A stretch of DNA of 64,000 nt, from the NCBI RefSeq assembly GCF_021441885.1, contig NZ_CP090438.1, positions 1,612,001-1,676,000 on the forward strand, read 5' to 3'. A program made the translations under genes and the position numbers. The stretch is from Vibrio maritimus (GTDB taxonomy: Bacteria > Pseudomonadota > Gammaproteobacteria > Enterobacterales > Vibrionaceae). Every line of letters begins with the position of its first letter. The stretch's first letter is position 1. The notes beneath the pieces were generated by a model, which saw nothing but the letters and a program-made list of their open reading frames with translations, made no database searches and had not been told where the DNA came from. This document shows positions 41,871 to 50,968 of this stretch, one piece after another.

Positions 41871-43938
41871 CATCAAGAAAATACTGACTCTATTTGTCGT
41901 CATTGTGGCCGTTTTTATGGTGGTCATGTTCTACCTCTCCGAAAAACAAGATGATGTGAAAGATGCGGTACTAAAACTCGATGAGGAAGCATTTGAAATC
42001 GGACAGCAGGCCTCGCAATTGAATGTTATTGTTGCTGATTACAACTTATACCGATCACCAAACTCACTTTCCCAGTGGTCTACAACCTTAGACAAGATAG
42101 AGCGACAATCGGTGCACTTGCTCAACGTCACTCACTTAGAAGAGAAAGTACTGGCGAAAAGATTGGACACCGATATCAGTCGTATCAGAATGCAGTTCGA
42201 CTTGTTGCGCGAAGCGACAATTGATACGGATATTCAGTGGATTACCATTAACCTGAATACATACAGTCAAAACTTAATCACTCATCTACATAATCTGAGT
42301 CATGAGGCACGACAAATTGCTTCGGAAGACTTACAAAAGCTTTCTCACTACCAATATATCGTTGTCGTTGTAACGGCAATATTCTCAATTATCCTGTTGG
42401 TCATTCTATACAGTGCTTTAATTGTTCCACTAAAGGCCGTCAAGACAGAGCTTAAGAGGATTGGCGAGGACTATGGGCATTACGACAATCAATCCTTTCA
42501 GAAATCGAGAATACAAGAGTGGGATGAACTGACTCACGACCTAGAGGAAATGTATCAGCAACTAAAATCGACAACAGTAAGTAAAAAAGCATTGGTCGCT
42601 GAAGTGGAAATGAGAAAAGAGGCAGAAAACAGTGCTAACTGCCAAGCGCGGACCGACTTTTTGACGGGGCTACCCAATCGACGAAGCTTTTTTGAACATT
42701 TCGAAACCTTATTGGAGAGAGGCAGTACGAGAGCATTCCTACTGTTCTTAGACATCGATAACTTCAAATCTTACAACGACAACTTAGGTCATATTGCGGG
42801 AGATGCGATTCTCAATAAGGTAAGTCTAGCGATATTAGAAGTCATTAACGCACCAGACAAAGTAGCCAGGCTTGGCGGTGATGAATTCGCTATTTTGCAT
42901 TTCGCGAACACAGGCCAAAGTGCGCATGATTTCGCTCACGCGCTGCAGTCAAAGATTCGAATGCCAATTGATTTTGAATCAACACAACTGCGTATCGATT
43001 GTTCGATAGGTATCGCATGTTTTCCCGATGACAGTATCGAGTTAAAGCAGCTTCTATCCTGCGCTGACACTGCTATGTATTTTGCAAAACGAAACCCTGT
43101 TACAACTTCCGGTATTCAGAGCTTTACGCCTGAGATTGGTGATGAAAGTAAAACTAACTTTAATTTGTACCATCAATTAAGAAAATCCGTGGAGCAAAAA
43201 GACTTTGAAGTCTGGTTCCAGCCTCAGATTGACATGACCACTTTGTCGGTAAGCGGTTTTGAAGCCTTGCTTCGTTGGAAAAAGGCTGACGGCACTTATG
43301 TGAGTCCTAGTGAGTTTGTGCCCATGCTAGAGAGGACCGTAGACATAGTGAAAGTTGGCGAGTTGGTTTTTGAAAAGAGTATAGAGTTTCAGAAAAAGCT
43401 GGTCGAGCGTGGTATGGAGCACTATGTTTCAGTGAATATCTCAGCGGTCCAGTTGGAGCGCGCTGATTTTGTTGATTACCTACACGCGCTCATCGTAAAT
43501 CAAGGTTTGGAAGCGAGTAAGTTTCCACTTGAACTTACCGAAACCGCGATATTTCAAAATAAAAATGCGACGTTGAACTCTCTCAAAAAACTCAATGAGC
43601 TTGGCTTTTCGTTACAGCTAGACGATTTTGGTACGGGAAATGCCTCTTTGGATCTGTTGAAGAACTTTCCATTCTCAATCATTAAAATAGACAAATTATT
43701 TACGCAAGAAGCACTGAACAAGCCGGAGACTCGAGCAGTCGTAAAAGCCATCACGGTATTATCAAAAGACCTGAACTTCGATGTAATTATTGAAGGTGTT
43801 GAGACAGCGAAGCAGCAAGCATTGGCGAGACAGTTCGGGATAAAGTTTGCTCAAGGCTATTTCTATGCGCAGGCCATGCCAATGGATGAGGCGATCGAAT
43901 GGCGTGAAAATTATCAGCAGTATTCGGCAGCCCTATAA
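41860..43938 (+). CDS. GGDEF-EAL c-di-GMP protein with periplasmic sensor
   Basis: 692 aa. Helix 1 (about 7-27), a mostly helical periplasmic domain (28-165), helix 2 (about 168-192), a HAMP-like linker, then GGDEF at 339-343 (RLGGDEFAI, intact) and an EAL domain with E468-A-L in GFEALLRWK, LTETAIFQN and DDFGTGNASL. Both domains keep their catalytic motifs, so synthesis and breakdown are possible. The 11 nt overlap with the binding-lipoprotein gene couples them. Likely output is control of biofilm or motility by a periplasmic ligand. Confidence 0.93.
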   Translation: MKISIKKILTLFVVIVAVFMVVMFYLSEKQDDVKDAVLKLDEEAFEIGQQASQLNVIVADYNLYRSPNSLSQWSTTLDKIERQSVHLLNVTHLEEKVLAKRLDTDISRIRMQFDLLREATIDTDIQWITINLNTYSQNLITHLHNLSHEARQIASEDLQKLSHYQYIVVVVTAIFSIILLVILYSALIVPLKAVKTELKRIGEDYGHYDNQSFQKSRIQEWDELTHDLEEMYQQLKSTTVSKKALVAEVEMRKEAENSANCQARTDFLTGLPNRRSFFEHFETLLERGSTRAFLLFLDIDNFKSYNDNLGHIAGDAILNKVSLAILEVINAPDKVARLGGDEFAILHFANTGQSAHDFAHALQSKIRMPIDFESTQLRIDCSIGIACFPDDSIELKQLLSCADTAMYFAKRNPVTTSGIQSFTPEIGDESKTNFNLYHQLRKSVEQKDFEVWFQPQIDMTTLSVSGFEALLRWKKADGTYVSPSEFVPMLERTVDIVKVGELVFEKSIEFQKKLVERGMEHYVSVNISAVQLERADFVDYLHALIVNQGLEASKFPLELTETAIFQNKNATLNSLKKLNELGFSLQLDDFGTGNASLDLLKNFPFSIIKIDKLFTQEALNKPETRAVVKAITVLSKDLNFDVIIEGVETAKQQALARQFGIKFAQGYFYAQAMPMDEAIEWRENYQQYSAAL

Positions 43939-43968
43939 CATCATTCTTCTCCAGCGTGGACATTTAGA

Positions 43969-43994
43969 CGTCTAGACATTGACAAGTCTAGACG
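43969..43994. repeat. Inverted repeat CGTCTAGAC-N8-GTCTAGACG
   Basis: 9 bp arms, 8 nt centre, between the GGDEF-EAL gene and the NhaC gene. No T run, so either a weak terminator or an operator for the antiporter gene 46 nt downstream. Confidence 0.5.
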
Positions 43995-44040
43995 ATCTCT
44001 TTAGTCTGCACGCCTTCCTGTTATCCACACTGCTGTTCAA

Positions 44041-45408
44041 ATGTTAGAAAACAATAAAAACCATCAATCTGTTTCACCATCTATAGTCGCACTGTTGCCT
44101 TTGGCACTGTTCCTACTCCTATTTATTGGAGTAGGTAGTTACCTTACGTATCAAGGTGTCGATTTTGCGTTTTATCAACTGCCAGCTCCAATCGCAGCTT
44201 TGCCTGCTGTTGTGCTAGCTGTTTTATTAAGTAAAGAGAAACTGAATAAAGCCATCGAACAGTTCTTGCGGGGTGTGGGTCATCAAGACATCGTTGCCAT
44301 GTGCATGATCTACTTACTTGCGGGTGCATTTGCTGCAGTCGCGAAAGCCTCTGGTGGCGTTGACGCGACGGTCAACTTAGGGCTTTCTGCAATCCCAACC
44401 AGTATGATTCTTCCTGGCATCTTTTTGATTTCGGCGTTCATTGCTACGGCAATGGGCACATCAATGGGAACAATTGCTGCTGTCGCGCCTGTCGCTTTGG
44501 GCATTGCCCAATCTGCAGGAATGAGCATTCCACTCACCGCAGGTGTTGTGCTTAGTGGCGCAATGTTTGGTGATAACCTATCGATCATTTCAGATACCAC
44601 TATTGCTGCAACTCGCTCTCAAGGTTGTGAGATGAAAGACAAGTTAAAAGAGAATGTAAGAATTGCGATTCCTGCTGCACTGGTTGCTATTGTGATTTTT
44701 GCATTCAACAGCTCGGCGACACAGTTGCCAGAAACCGGTGCTATCGAATGGTTTAAAGTCATGCCTTATATCGCCATTCTAGTATTGGCTGTTTCAGGTT
44801 TAAACGTGTTTGTCGTGTTGACAGTCGGAATTTTGCTAGCAGGTTTAGTTAGCCTCACATCAGTCGCAGATTATGAATTAACTAACTTTGGGCAGGATAT
44901 ATACGCGGGTTTCAGAAACATGCAGGAAATCTTTTTGCTCTCGATGCTCATCGGTGGTTTGAGCGAGCTCATGCGTCAGCAGGGTGGTTTGGCTTACTTA
45001 ACCAAGTTAGTGAGTAAGATGATTCGTACCTTTGGTTCTAAGCATGATAACACATCGAGTCGTCGAGCGAGTCAATTTGGTATTGCTGGTCTGGTTTCAA
45101 TGGTAAACCTATGTACTGCTAACAACACGGTCGCGATTATCGTCTCAGGTAGTGTGGCAAAAGAGGTCGCAGATGAATATCAGGTAGCGCCACGTCGTTC
45201 CGCCAGCCTTCTTGATATTTACTCTTGTGTAATTCAGGGCATCTTACCTTATGGTGCTCAAGTATTGTTGCTTGGCTCAGTATTTGAGTTGTCACCTTTG
45301 GAGATTGTTGGCCACTCTTATTACTGTTTTGCACTGGCCATATCAGCAGTATTGGCAATTTTGATTCAGCAGCATGGTAGTCGTCAAAAAGTACTTATGA
45401 AACAGTAA
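44041..45408 (+). CDS. NhaC-family Na+/H+ antiporter
   Basis: 455 aa, about eleven helices. NhaC family blocks: GHQDIVAMCMIYLLAGAFAAVAKASGG, FIATAMGTSMGTIAAVAPVALG, GVVLSGAMFGDNLSIISDTTIAATRSQGC and the later GLVSMVNLCTANNTVAIIVSG. The D-N-L-S-x-I-S-D-T motif is the ion-binding centre of this group. No Shine-Dalgarno is visible before the ATG. Physiological exchange might be Na+/H+ or an amino-acid/amine pair, as in some NhaC relatives. Terminator follows. Confidence 0.88.
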   Translation: MLENNKNHQSVSPSIVALLPLALFLLLFIGVGSYLTYQGVDFAFYQLPAPIAALPAVVLAVLLSKEKLNKAIEQFLRGVGHQDIVAMCMIYLLAGAFAAVAKASGGVDATVNLGLSAIPTSMILPGIFLISAFIATAMGTSMGTIAAVAPVALGIAQSAGMSIPLTAGVVLSGAMFGDNLSIISDTTIAATRSQGCEMKDKLKENVRIAIPAALVAIVIFAFNSSATQLPETGAIEWFKVMPYIAILVLAVSGLNVFVVLTVGILLAGLVSLTSVADYELTNFGQDIYAGFRNMQEIFLLSMLIGGLSELMRQQGGLAYLTKLVSKMIRTFGSKHDNTSSRRASQFGIAGLVSMVNLCTANNTVAIIVSGSVAKEVADEYQVAPRRSASLLDIYSCVIQGILPYGAQVLLLGSVFELSPLEIVGHSYYCFALAISAVLAILIQQHGSRQKVLMKQ

Positions 45409-45435
45409 TTACAAAGTCATAAATAGTCTATACGG

Positions 45436-45473
45436 GGATGGTAATAGCGTTATTGCTATACCATCCTTTTTTA
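45436..45473 (+). terminator. Terminator after the NhaC gene
   Basis: GGATGGTAATAGC / GCTATACCATCC stem (one mismatch/bulge) followed by TTTTTT. Confidence 0.85.
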
Positions 45474-45562
45474 TACCGATAAACATGCAATCCTCTAATT
45501 GAGTAAGTTAATAATTGATTTGATCCTATTTAAAGTGCTTGAGAGTTACTGATAATAAATGC

Positions 45563-46027
45563 TCAAATTGCAGAATTTATTTTTGACTGAATCTCTTGAG
45601 AGATTCTGGTGAGGCAGGGCATCACTTGTTCAGATATGTTTTTGGATACGGAGATATAGCTATAAAGAGTAGTAGAAACCCTTTGATCTAATGTGGCTCT
45701 AGATTGACATACGATCTCATAGGAATCAGCAAAGCTCGCTGTTTTTCTGGCATGAACATCGATGGAGTGGAACTCAATAGTCATAGGTCGATGTGACTCT
45801 AGCGTCATTATGAGATGGTGATAGAGAGGGCTTTGGGTATGCTGCTTCAAAGATCCAACAAATGGTTTTACGTAGCTATGGTAAGTAAACGCATTTTGTT
45901 GCTGCTTGCTTGATAATAAGATTTTTGACGCATAGTAAACTTCATCTTTGAATGAGAACTCAATTGGGGGGAGATCTGAAAAAGCGAATGACATTGATAA
46001 TGGAAATGCTGACAATGCAAGCTTCAT
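45563..46027 (-). CDS. Secreted hypothetical protein, 154 aa
   Basis: Starts behind AAGGA (7 nt). Short signal-like N-terminus (MKLALSAFPLSMSFAFS) and a mature part without recognised domain; two cysteines (EIVCQS, VMPCLT). It lies in the most AT-rich part of the window (45.4-46.6 kb) with the next small gene, which may mark an acquired or fast-evolving patch. Confidence 0.65.
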   Translation of the reverse strand: MKLALSAFPLSMSFAFSDLPPIEFSFKDEVYYASKILLSSKQQQNAFTYHSYVKPFVGSLKQHTQSPLYHHLIMTLESHRPMTIEFHSIDVHARKTASFADSYEIVCQSRATLDQRVSTTLYSYISVSKNISEQVMPCLTRISQEIQSKINSAI

Positions 46028-46267
46028 TAACGTTCCTTATGTTGTGCTCCAGTCCTTGGAAGCGTTTAATTGTATAACAATTAAAATCGAATGTTTATTA
46101 CTAATTAGTTAAAGTAGCTAATTCTTCGCTTTGTTTTATAGAGTGTATATTCTAATCTTATCACTAGTTATCGTTGTTATATAAAATTTGTTCAATTATT
46201 ATTCGTCACCCTGAAATATGACTAATGATTTTACATCTAATATCATGCTTAGTTGGGGTAGGGTTTA

Positions 46268-46528
46268 TTGATTGATTTAATAACAAGTGCCTATCTTGTG
46301 ATAGACACTGTAATCGCAAGTGAGTTTTGTAGTCTTTTATTTCTCTGTGCTAGGATTCTGTGTGGTTCACTACTTGTGAGCTTATGTGTTCATCAGATTC
46401 TAGAAGGAGATTATATTGGTTCTAAAGGTGGTCGGGCAATTGACTTGGTGAATGCTGTTTTGGTTTTTGATTTGTTGAAGTTAGTGATATGTTTTTGTAT
46501 CGGCATCTGGCTGATCGCTCTCAGTTGA
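46268..46528 (+). CDS. Putative small membrane protein, 86 aa (TTG start)
   Basis: Reading frame opening with TTG-ATT-GAT; three hydrophobic segments (LITSAYLVIDTVIAS, LLFLCARILCGSLLVSLCV, VLVFDLLKLVICFCIGIWLIAL) with cysteines in each of the last two. No ATG is available near the start and the purine stretch GGGGTAGGG is only a rough ribosome site, so the gene is plausible but not proven. The 46028-46267 gap before it holds nothing I can identify. Confidence 0.4.
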   Translation: MIDLITSAYLVIDTVIASEFCSLLFLCARILCGSLLVSLCVHQILEGDYIGSKGGRAIDLVNAVLVFDLLKLVICFCIGIWLIALS

Positions 46529-46669
46529 ATTTTTAATCAGCCGAGAAGGGGGTGTTCGTTTTCCATTGACAACAATGTTAACTACTGACTAAATGAGTTT
46601 AATGTACTTAAATTGGGTGACAGTACGTAAGAACGGATTGTGTCCATTTGTTTGCAATGAGGAAGTAGT

Positions 46670-47263
46670 ATGTCAGAACTGAAAATCATAAAAGCGGATT
46701 ACTCAGCAGTACCAGAACTGTGCGCGATGTTTCTAGATGCTTATGCCGATAACGAGGCTATGCAAGCCGCATTAAGACAAGATGAAGTTGCAGACTTTGC
46801 CCACGATTGCTACTGGCGTTGGGCAGTAGGCGAGTGGGGTTTGGGCGGCGGTGAAGTATATACTACGCCAGAAAGAGATGGTTGCGTTATTATGCGCGCA
46901 CCTGGTCAGCACCAGCCAGATGTGATGCAAAAAATGGAAATTCTATCTATTGTGACTCGAATGATGGGCTCTAATCGAATCGAGATTGCTAAAGAAGTCT
47001 GTGAACAGATGCTCGCGGTTCCACCATTGCAAGACTGCTACTGGTTGTGGGGCTTAGGTGTATCACCAAAAGCCGGCGGGAAAGGTCTAGCGAGTGCGCT
47101 TATTAAGACGGTGACTGACCAAGCTGATGCCGCAGGTAAGCCGACTTATGTAGTTGCTTCCAGTGAAAAAGTCGTGAAGACGTTCGAGCGTCGTGGCTTT
47201 GAAGTGCTTTCAAAGAGTGAGAATTTCCCTTACTGGTTTATGCTGCGCCCTGCGCAAGGTTAA
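46670..47263 (+). CDS. GNAT-family acetyltransferase, 197 aa
   Basis: Start behind GAGGAAG. The acetyl-CoA site is WLWGLGVSPKAGGKGLASALIKTVTDQA (G-x-G-K-G-L-A form), followed by PTYVVASSEKVVKTFERRGFEVLS, the usual C-terminal GNAT strand-helix. The N-terminal ~100 residues are longer than a minimal GNAT and Trp/Tyr-rich (CYWRWAVGEWGLGGGEVY). Single gene closed by a strong terminator. Substrate unknown. Confidence 0.85.
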   Translation: MSELKIIKADYSAVPELCAMFLDAYADNEAMQAALRQDEVADFAHDCYWRWAVGEWGLGGGEVYTTPERDGCVIMRAPGQHQPDVMQKMEILSIVTRMMGSNRIEIAKEVCEQMLAVPPLQDCYWLWGLGVSPKAGGKGLASALIKTVTDQADAAGKPTYVVASSEKVVKTFERRGFEVLSKSENFPYWFMLRPAQG

Positions 47264-47274
47264 TCCTATCATCG

Positions 47275-47310
47275 AAAAAACGCGCTAGAGTACACTCTAG
47301 CGCGTTTTTT
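47275..47310. terminator. Strong bidirectional terminator
   Basis: AAAAAACGCGCTAGAGT / ACTCTAGCGCGTTTTTT, a 17 bp perfect stem with a 2 nt centre. It separates the converging acetyltransferase and PLD genes and touches the PLD stop codon. Confidence 0.92.
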
Positions 47311-48764
47311 TATAGCTCGTTTTCGATGTTGATTGCTCGATACAATTTATCAAAAACTTTGCTTGCCCCACCATAGTTTGGCTCTTTGTTTTTCAGCTGG
47401 TTCCCTCGACGCCACTCTAGTTTGCCATCTTCATTTCTATCTACTTTCCAATACAAACTTTTGTCTCCAAGCAGATAGTGTTGCAATTGCTGAGCAAACG
47501 CTTCACTTTCGATCATAATGCCAAACTCGAGATTCAAGAAGTCTGAGCGTGGGTCAAAGTTAGATGAACCGATATAGCTCAGCTTACCATCTAGAATAAA
47601 CGCCTTGTTATGGTAGTGCCCCTTACGGGTGTGCACATTTTTCAAGTGTATCGCGTGAGTATCGTACTCATAGATGCTTACGCCTTTTTCAAGAAGTTCA
47701 TCTCTGTGTTTATCATAGTAAGCAGGGACAAAACCCGAATCATTTGATGCCATCGAGTTAGTCACTAGCGTTATGTCTGCTCCGTGGTTTGCAAAGTCCG
47801 TGACAACTTTAAAACCGTCCTCATTTGGCAGCATGTAAGGTGTCGAAATCACCAGCTCCTTTTTCTCGCTCGGGTAGCGGTATACGAAATGCTCGATACG
47901 ATGACGAAAGTAGGGCATTGAGTCATGGAGCTTTTCCGCTGAGTCAAAAACCGGTGTTAGTTTGGCTGCAATATAGTTTGGCTCTTGCAATGCTCTGACT
48001 CTACTTTCAATATCTGCGAGTACGTCCTGCTTACTCTTAGTTACCTTTTCAAAGGTGCGATGAAACGACTGCAATGGCTTTTTATCTTTAAACTCGATAA
48101 GAAACTCAATATCTGAGGTGTAGTAAGCGATCCAATGTTCTTCGAAGTTTCTTTCGAAGTCCTCAGTAACCTCGCCTTGAACCAGTATGTCTAGGTCGAA
48201 AAAGTTGTTTTTAGGCTTATAACTGAAGTAATCGTCACCAATATTTCGTCCACCAAGCACCAGTGTTTCACCATCGATGTTCATGTATTTTTCGTGCAAG
48301 CGATGGTCGAGGTCTTTTTGATGTTTTTGAAAATCGAAGGCACGCGTCAACCAACCCGCTTTTCGCGAGTTAAACGGATTAAAGATCTGGATGTCTAAGT
48401 TCTCGTGCGTTGCGGCTGAAGCTAACCACTTTTCATTGAAAACGAGCAAATCGTCTAGAATGATTCTGACCTTTACGCCACGATCGGCGGCTAATATCAG
48501 TTCGTTTAAAAATAGAAGACCCGTCGTGTCTTTATTCCAAGAGAAATATTCGATGTCGATACTGGTTTTCGCGTTACGGACCAGTTTTATGCGTCTAGCG
48601 ATAGCTTCTGGCGCACTTTCAACCAAAGCGACTTTGCCTTTGACGGTCTTAAATTCCCAATCATTTTGGAACTGCTCAGATACTTCAGGCTGGGGGGCCG
48701 CACAGCCCGCTAGGGCGAGTAATGTGAGGGTAATAAACGCGAGTTTCGATTTGAAAAGTGGCAT
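47310..48764 (-). CDS. Phospholipase D-family lipoprotein (cardiolipin synthase-like)
   Basis: 484 aa. Lipobox LAGC in TLLALAGCAAPQPE, so anchored in the envelope. Two HxK motifs: H157 in HEKYMNIDGETLVLGGRNIGD and H385 in HNKAFILDGKLSYIGSSNFDPRS, each with the following D and G/S-rich strand; both look active. The closest functional idea is a ClsC-like phosphatidyltransferase or a phospholipase acting outside the inner membrane; the lipid anchor argues for the periplasm. No ClsC partner (YmdB) is adjacent. Confidence 0.9.
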   Translation of the reverse strand: MPLFKSKLAFITLTLLALAGCAAPQPEVSEQFQNDWEFKTVKGKVALVESAPEAIARRIKLVRNAKTSIDIEYFSWNKDTTGLLFLNELILAADRGVKVRIILDDLLVFNEKWLASAATHENLDIQIFNPFNSRKAGWLTRAFDFQKHQKDLDHRLHEKYMNIDGETLVLGGRNIGDDYFSYKPKNNFFDLDILVQGEVTEDFERNFEEHWIAYYTSDIEFLIEFKDKKPLQSFHRTFEKVTKSKQDVLADIESRVRALQEPNYIAAKLTPVFDSAEKLHDSMPYFRHRIEHFVYRYPSEKKELVISTPYMLPNEDGFKVVTDFANHGADITLVTNSMASNDSGFVPAYYDKHRDELLEKGVSIYEYDTHAIHLKNVHTRKGHYHNKAFILDGKLSYIGSSNFDPRSDFLNLEFGIMIESEAFAQQLQHYLLGDKSLYWKVDRNEDGKLEWRRGNQLKNKEPNYGGASKVFDKLYRAINIENEL

Positions 48765-48810
48765 GGTTCAATACCTATATTAAGGTTGAATCCATTCAAC
48801 GTTCGATGAA

Positions 48811-49098
48811 TTATTGGATGTCAGTCCACTTTCTAGGGACCTTCAGTGATGGTTTCTTGACCTGTTTAGGTGGCTCTATGTCACCAACCGCTTCTTTCGC
48901 ACAAGGCTCTGCGCTGCGCTGAACTACGTAGAATCGAGTGTCCCCGCTTTGATATGTGCAGTACCTAAGCTTGTCTTTGATATACCAATCTTTTAAAGGT
49001 GCATGGATACGCCAGGCGGCATCGCTGCCAGCGTAGACCGACAAAGGAAATCCAATCGCCAAAATAATGAAGAGTTTTGTATAAAATTGAGTATTCAT
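48811..49098 (-). CDS. Small periplasmic protein, 95 aa
   Basis: Signal peptide MNTQFYTKLFIILAIGFPLSVYAG, mature ~72 residues with cysteines in RYCTYQ and EPCAKE likely paired, and a basic Pro-rich tail (PPKQVKKPSLKVPRKW). Same strand as the PLD gene (46 nt) and the next gene; could be part of either transcript. No family recognised. Confidence 0.65.
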   Translation of the reverse strand: MNTQFYTKLFIILAIGFPLSVYAGSDAAWRIHAPLKDWYIKDKLRYCTYQSGDTRFYVVQRSAEPCAKEAVGDIEPPKQVKKPSLKVPRKWTDIQ

Positions 49099-49145
49099 TT
49101 TGGGTCGGATAACCCCGCCTTAGCGGGGCTATAGCTATATATCGA

Positions 49146-49580
49146 TTATTTGTACTCGATAACTTTTGCTACATACTCAACCATGTCTGAGTTACCAACC
49201 ATATTCTGGTAAAAATCAACAGAGAAGTATTTTGGTGCATCGCGCTCAATGTGTTTCGCGATGTTTTTTGATAGCTGGTTAGGATTCATTGCGCTATATA
49301 CGTGAAACTTTTTAGTTTGCTCAAGGCCCATTTCTTTTGCTTCTTCACGGGTGATATAAACTTCTTTGAAGTCTTGTGCTAGCGTGCCTGTGTATGTCAC
49401 ATATTCAAAATTTGGTGTTTCATCAGTAACGACATACATATCTACAGTGCTGTCAATTTGTTGAAGTTGACTCATTTGGTGGTTGATAATATCTAGGTTA
49501 GTTTCGTGAGATTGGTGTGGCTGAGCAAATGCAGTTGCAGAAACGGCAGCGATCATTGCAGGGATTAGTAGTTTTTTCAT
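49146..49580 (-). CDS. Secreted protein, 144 aa, first member of the 18-mer regulon
   Basis: Signal peptide MKKLLIPAMIAAVSATAFA, then a ~125-residue mature domain rich in acidic and aromatic residues without cysteines (YVVTDETPNFEYVTYTGTL; YITREEAKEMG; DAPKYFSVDFYQNMVG). Family not recognised. Its promoter region carries a copy of TCCTTCAAACGCGATTAA in the orientation of the gene, so it should be controlled together with the 50969 and 59561 genes. Adjacent upstream, same strand, is the LysR gene. Confidence 0.75.
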   Translation of the reverse strand: MKKLLIPAMIAAVSATAFAQPHQSHETNLDIINHQMSQLQQIDSTVDMYVVTDETPNFEYVTYTGTLAQDFKEVYITREEAKEMGLEQTKKFHVYSAMNPNQLSKNIAKHIERDAPKYFSVDFYQNMVGNSDMVEYVAKVIEYK

Positions 49581-49620
49581 GTTGTCCTCTCGAAGGGGTG
49601 TGTTGTTTCGTTGGAGAGGA

Positions 49621-49663
49621 TATTAACGGTAGGGATTTGAAACGTTTAATCGCGTTTGAAGGA
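49621..49663 (-). promoter_or_regulatory. 18-mer regulon site A with promoter
   Basis: On the minus strand TCCTTCAAACGCGATTAA (49663-49646), then 6 nt, CAAATC (49639-49634), 7 nt, TTAATA (49626-49621) as -10-like hexamer, about 40 nt before the 144-aa gene. The 18-mer ends 19 nt before the hexamer. Confidence 0.75.
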
Positions 49664-49706
49664 TGGAACCCTCTAATGAGGGTTCTTATATAACAAGAAA
49701 AAAAAG

Positions 49707-50636
49707 CTAGTTGGAGACACCGTATTTTTCGAGTGCTTCTCTGTTGACTCTCTCGGTATATGAAACTAATGTGCTCACAATTTCTGAATGTAGAGCTCTT
49801 AAGTGTTTAGAATGCGCCGAGCAAACTGCCATTGGAACTCTAAATTTTTCTTTCATTACCGAGAGTTCAACCTCAACAAGTTCGTCTGCATTAAAATCGG
49901 TGTAGGTGACTAACCTAGGTAATAAGCCCCAACCTACGTTGTCTCGAATTAACTCTAGCGCTAACGTCAATTGATCCACGACTTCAAAGTCTGACGAAGA
50001 AATAGTTTTCTTTTCCATATTGTCTTCAATCATCCCTTTGATGACGATTTGTTTTTGCGATTTGAGCGCAGCCCAACGTTGATCTTCGGGAAGATTAAGT
50101 ACTTCATGATCTTTTGATACGAATACGCCAAAGGTAATGTTGTTGACCAGAGTAGAGTCTATGCTACTCATAAGAGAGCGGTCATCTATATTTACCAGAC
50201 CGAACTGTATCGAGTCTTCTTTTATCCCCTCCAATATTTCCCTCCGATTGCGAATGATAAAGTTAACCTTCATATTGGGGTGCAATTCGAGGAGCTTCCT
50301 TCGCACGTGACTTATGGCTCGCGGCGGAAGAAAGCTATTGTAAGCAACTGTTATTGATTCTAATTCACCATAGGACAGGCTAAGTGCTAGCATATCAAAT
50401 GATTTTGCTTGCTCTATTACCTGCTTTGCATACCTATATAGGAGAGTCGCATCTTCTGTGGGTTGTGCAGTTCTTCCCACTCTTTCAAAGAGTTCGACGG
50501 CTAACTCATCCTCTAAATTACTGATTACTTGTCCAATCGTCGTTCTGTGCTTGTCGAGCTCTTGAGCAGCTTTGCTGAACGATCCTTGTTCGTACACCGC
50601 AACAAAACTCTGTAGCTGTTCAATACTGAAATTCAT
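49707..50636 (-). CDS. LysR-type transcriptional regulator
   Basis: 309 aa from ATG 50636 (MNFSIEQLQSFVAVYEQ); an ATG two codons earlier at 50642 is also possible. N-terminal helix-turn-helix QGSFSKAAQELDKHRTTIGQVISNLEDELAVELFERVGR, then a LysR effector domain (ESITVAYNSFLPPRAISHVRR; ELIRDNVGWGLLPRLV). It sits between two copies of the shared 18-mer, one ahead of the gene on its left and one 118 nt behind its own start, the usual place for a LysR protein acting on its neighbours. Effector unknown; a fatty acid or lipid signal would suit the targets. Confidence 0.9.
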   Translation of the reverse strand: MNFSIEQLQSFVAVYEQGSFSKAAQELDKHRTTIGQVISNLEDELAVELFERVGRTAQPTEDATLLYRYAKQVIEQAKSFDMLALSLSYGELESITVAYNSFLPPRAISHVRRKLLELHPNMKVNFIIRNRREILEGIKEDSIQFGLVNIDDRSLMSSIDSTLVNNITFGVFVSKDHEVLNLPEDQRWAALKSQKQIVIKGMIEDNMEKKTISSSDFEVVDQLTLALELIRDNVGWGLLPRLVTYTDFNADELVEVELSVMKEKFRVPMAVCSAHSKHLRALHSEIVSTLVSYTERVNREALEKYGVSN

Positions 50637-50753
50637 AAACATCTCAAATTCGTTGTTGTACTTGCGAAGCCTAGCATCTGAATCATCGGAATAGAGCTAT
50701 TACTCACGAAATACTTTGTAATAGGTTGTTTCAGTATAGGTGTGAGGATTCGG

Positions 50754-50795
50754 TCCTTCAAACGCGATTAATTGTATTTTCAAATCTGGTTAATA
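50754..50795 (+). promoter_or_regulatory. 18-mer regulon site B with promoter
   Basis: TCCTTCAAACGCGATTAA (50754-50771), then 9 nt, CAAATC (50781-50786), 3 nt, TTAATA (50790-50795). The 18-mer ends 18 nt before the hexamer, and the likely leader to the ATG at 50969 is ~165 nt. The rest of the 50637-50968 gap has no gene. Confidence 0.75.
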
Positions 50796-50968
50796 ATTCT
50801 CCGCGTTGAGACAGCAACCCCAGAAAACTTAGCACGCATTTTAGATATCTTTTTGTGCCTCTGGTATTAAGCCGCTCAGCCGTTCCCGTGAAAACAAGGA
50901 GTTACACACGCAATCTGAATACTGGCGACGGTTTATAGACTTGGACCCGCCGAACTAGGTTATTCACA

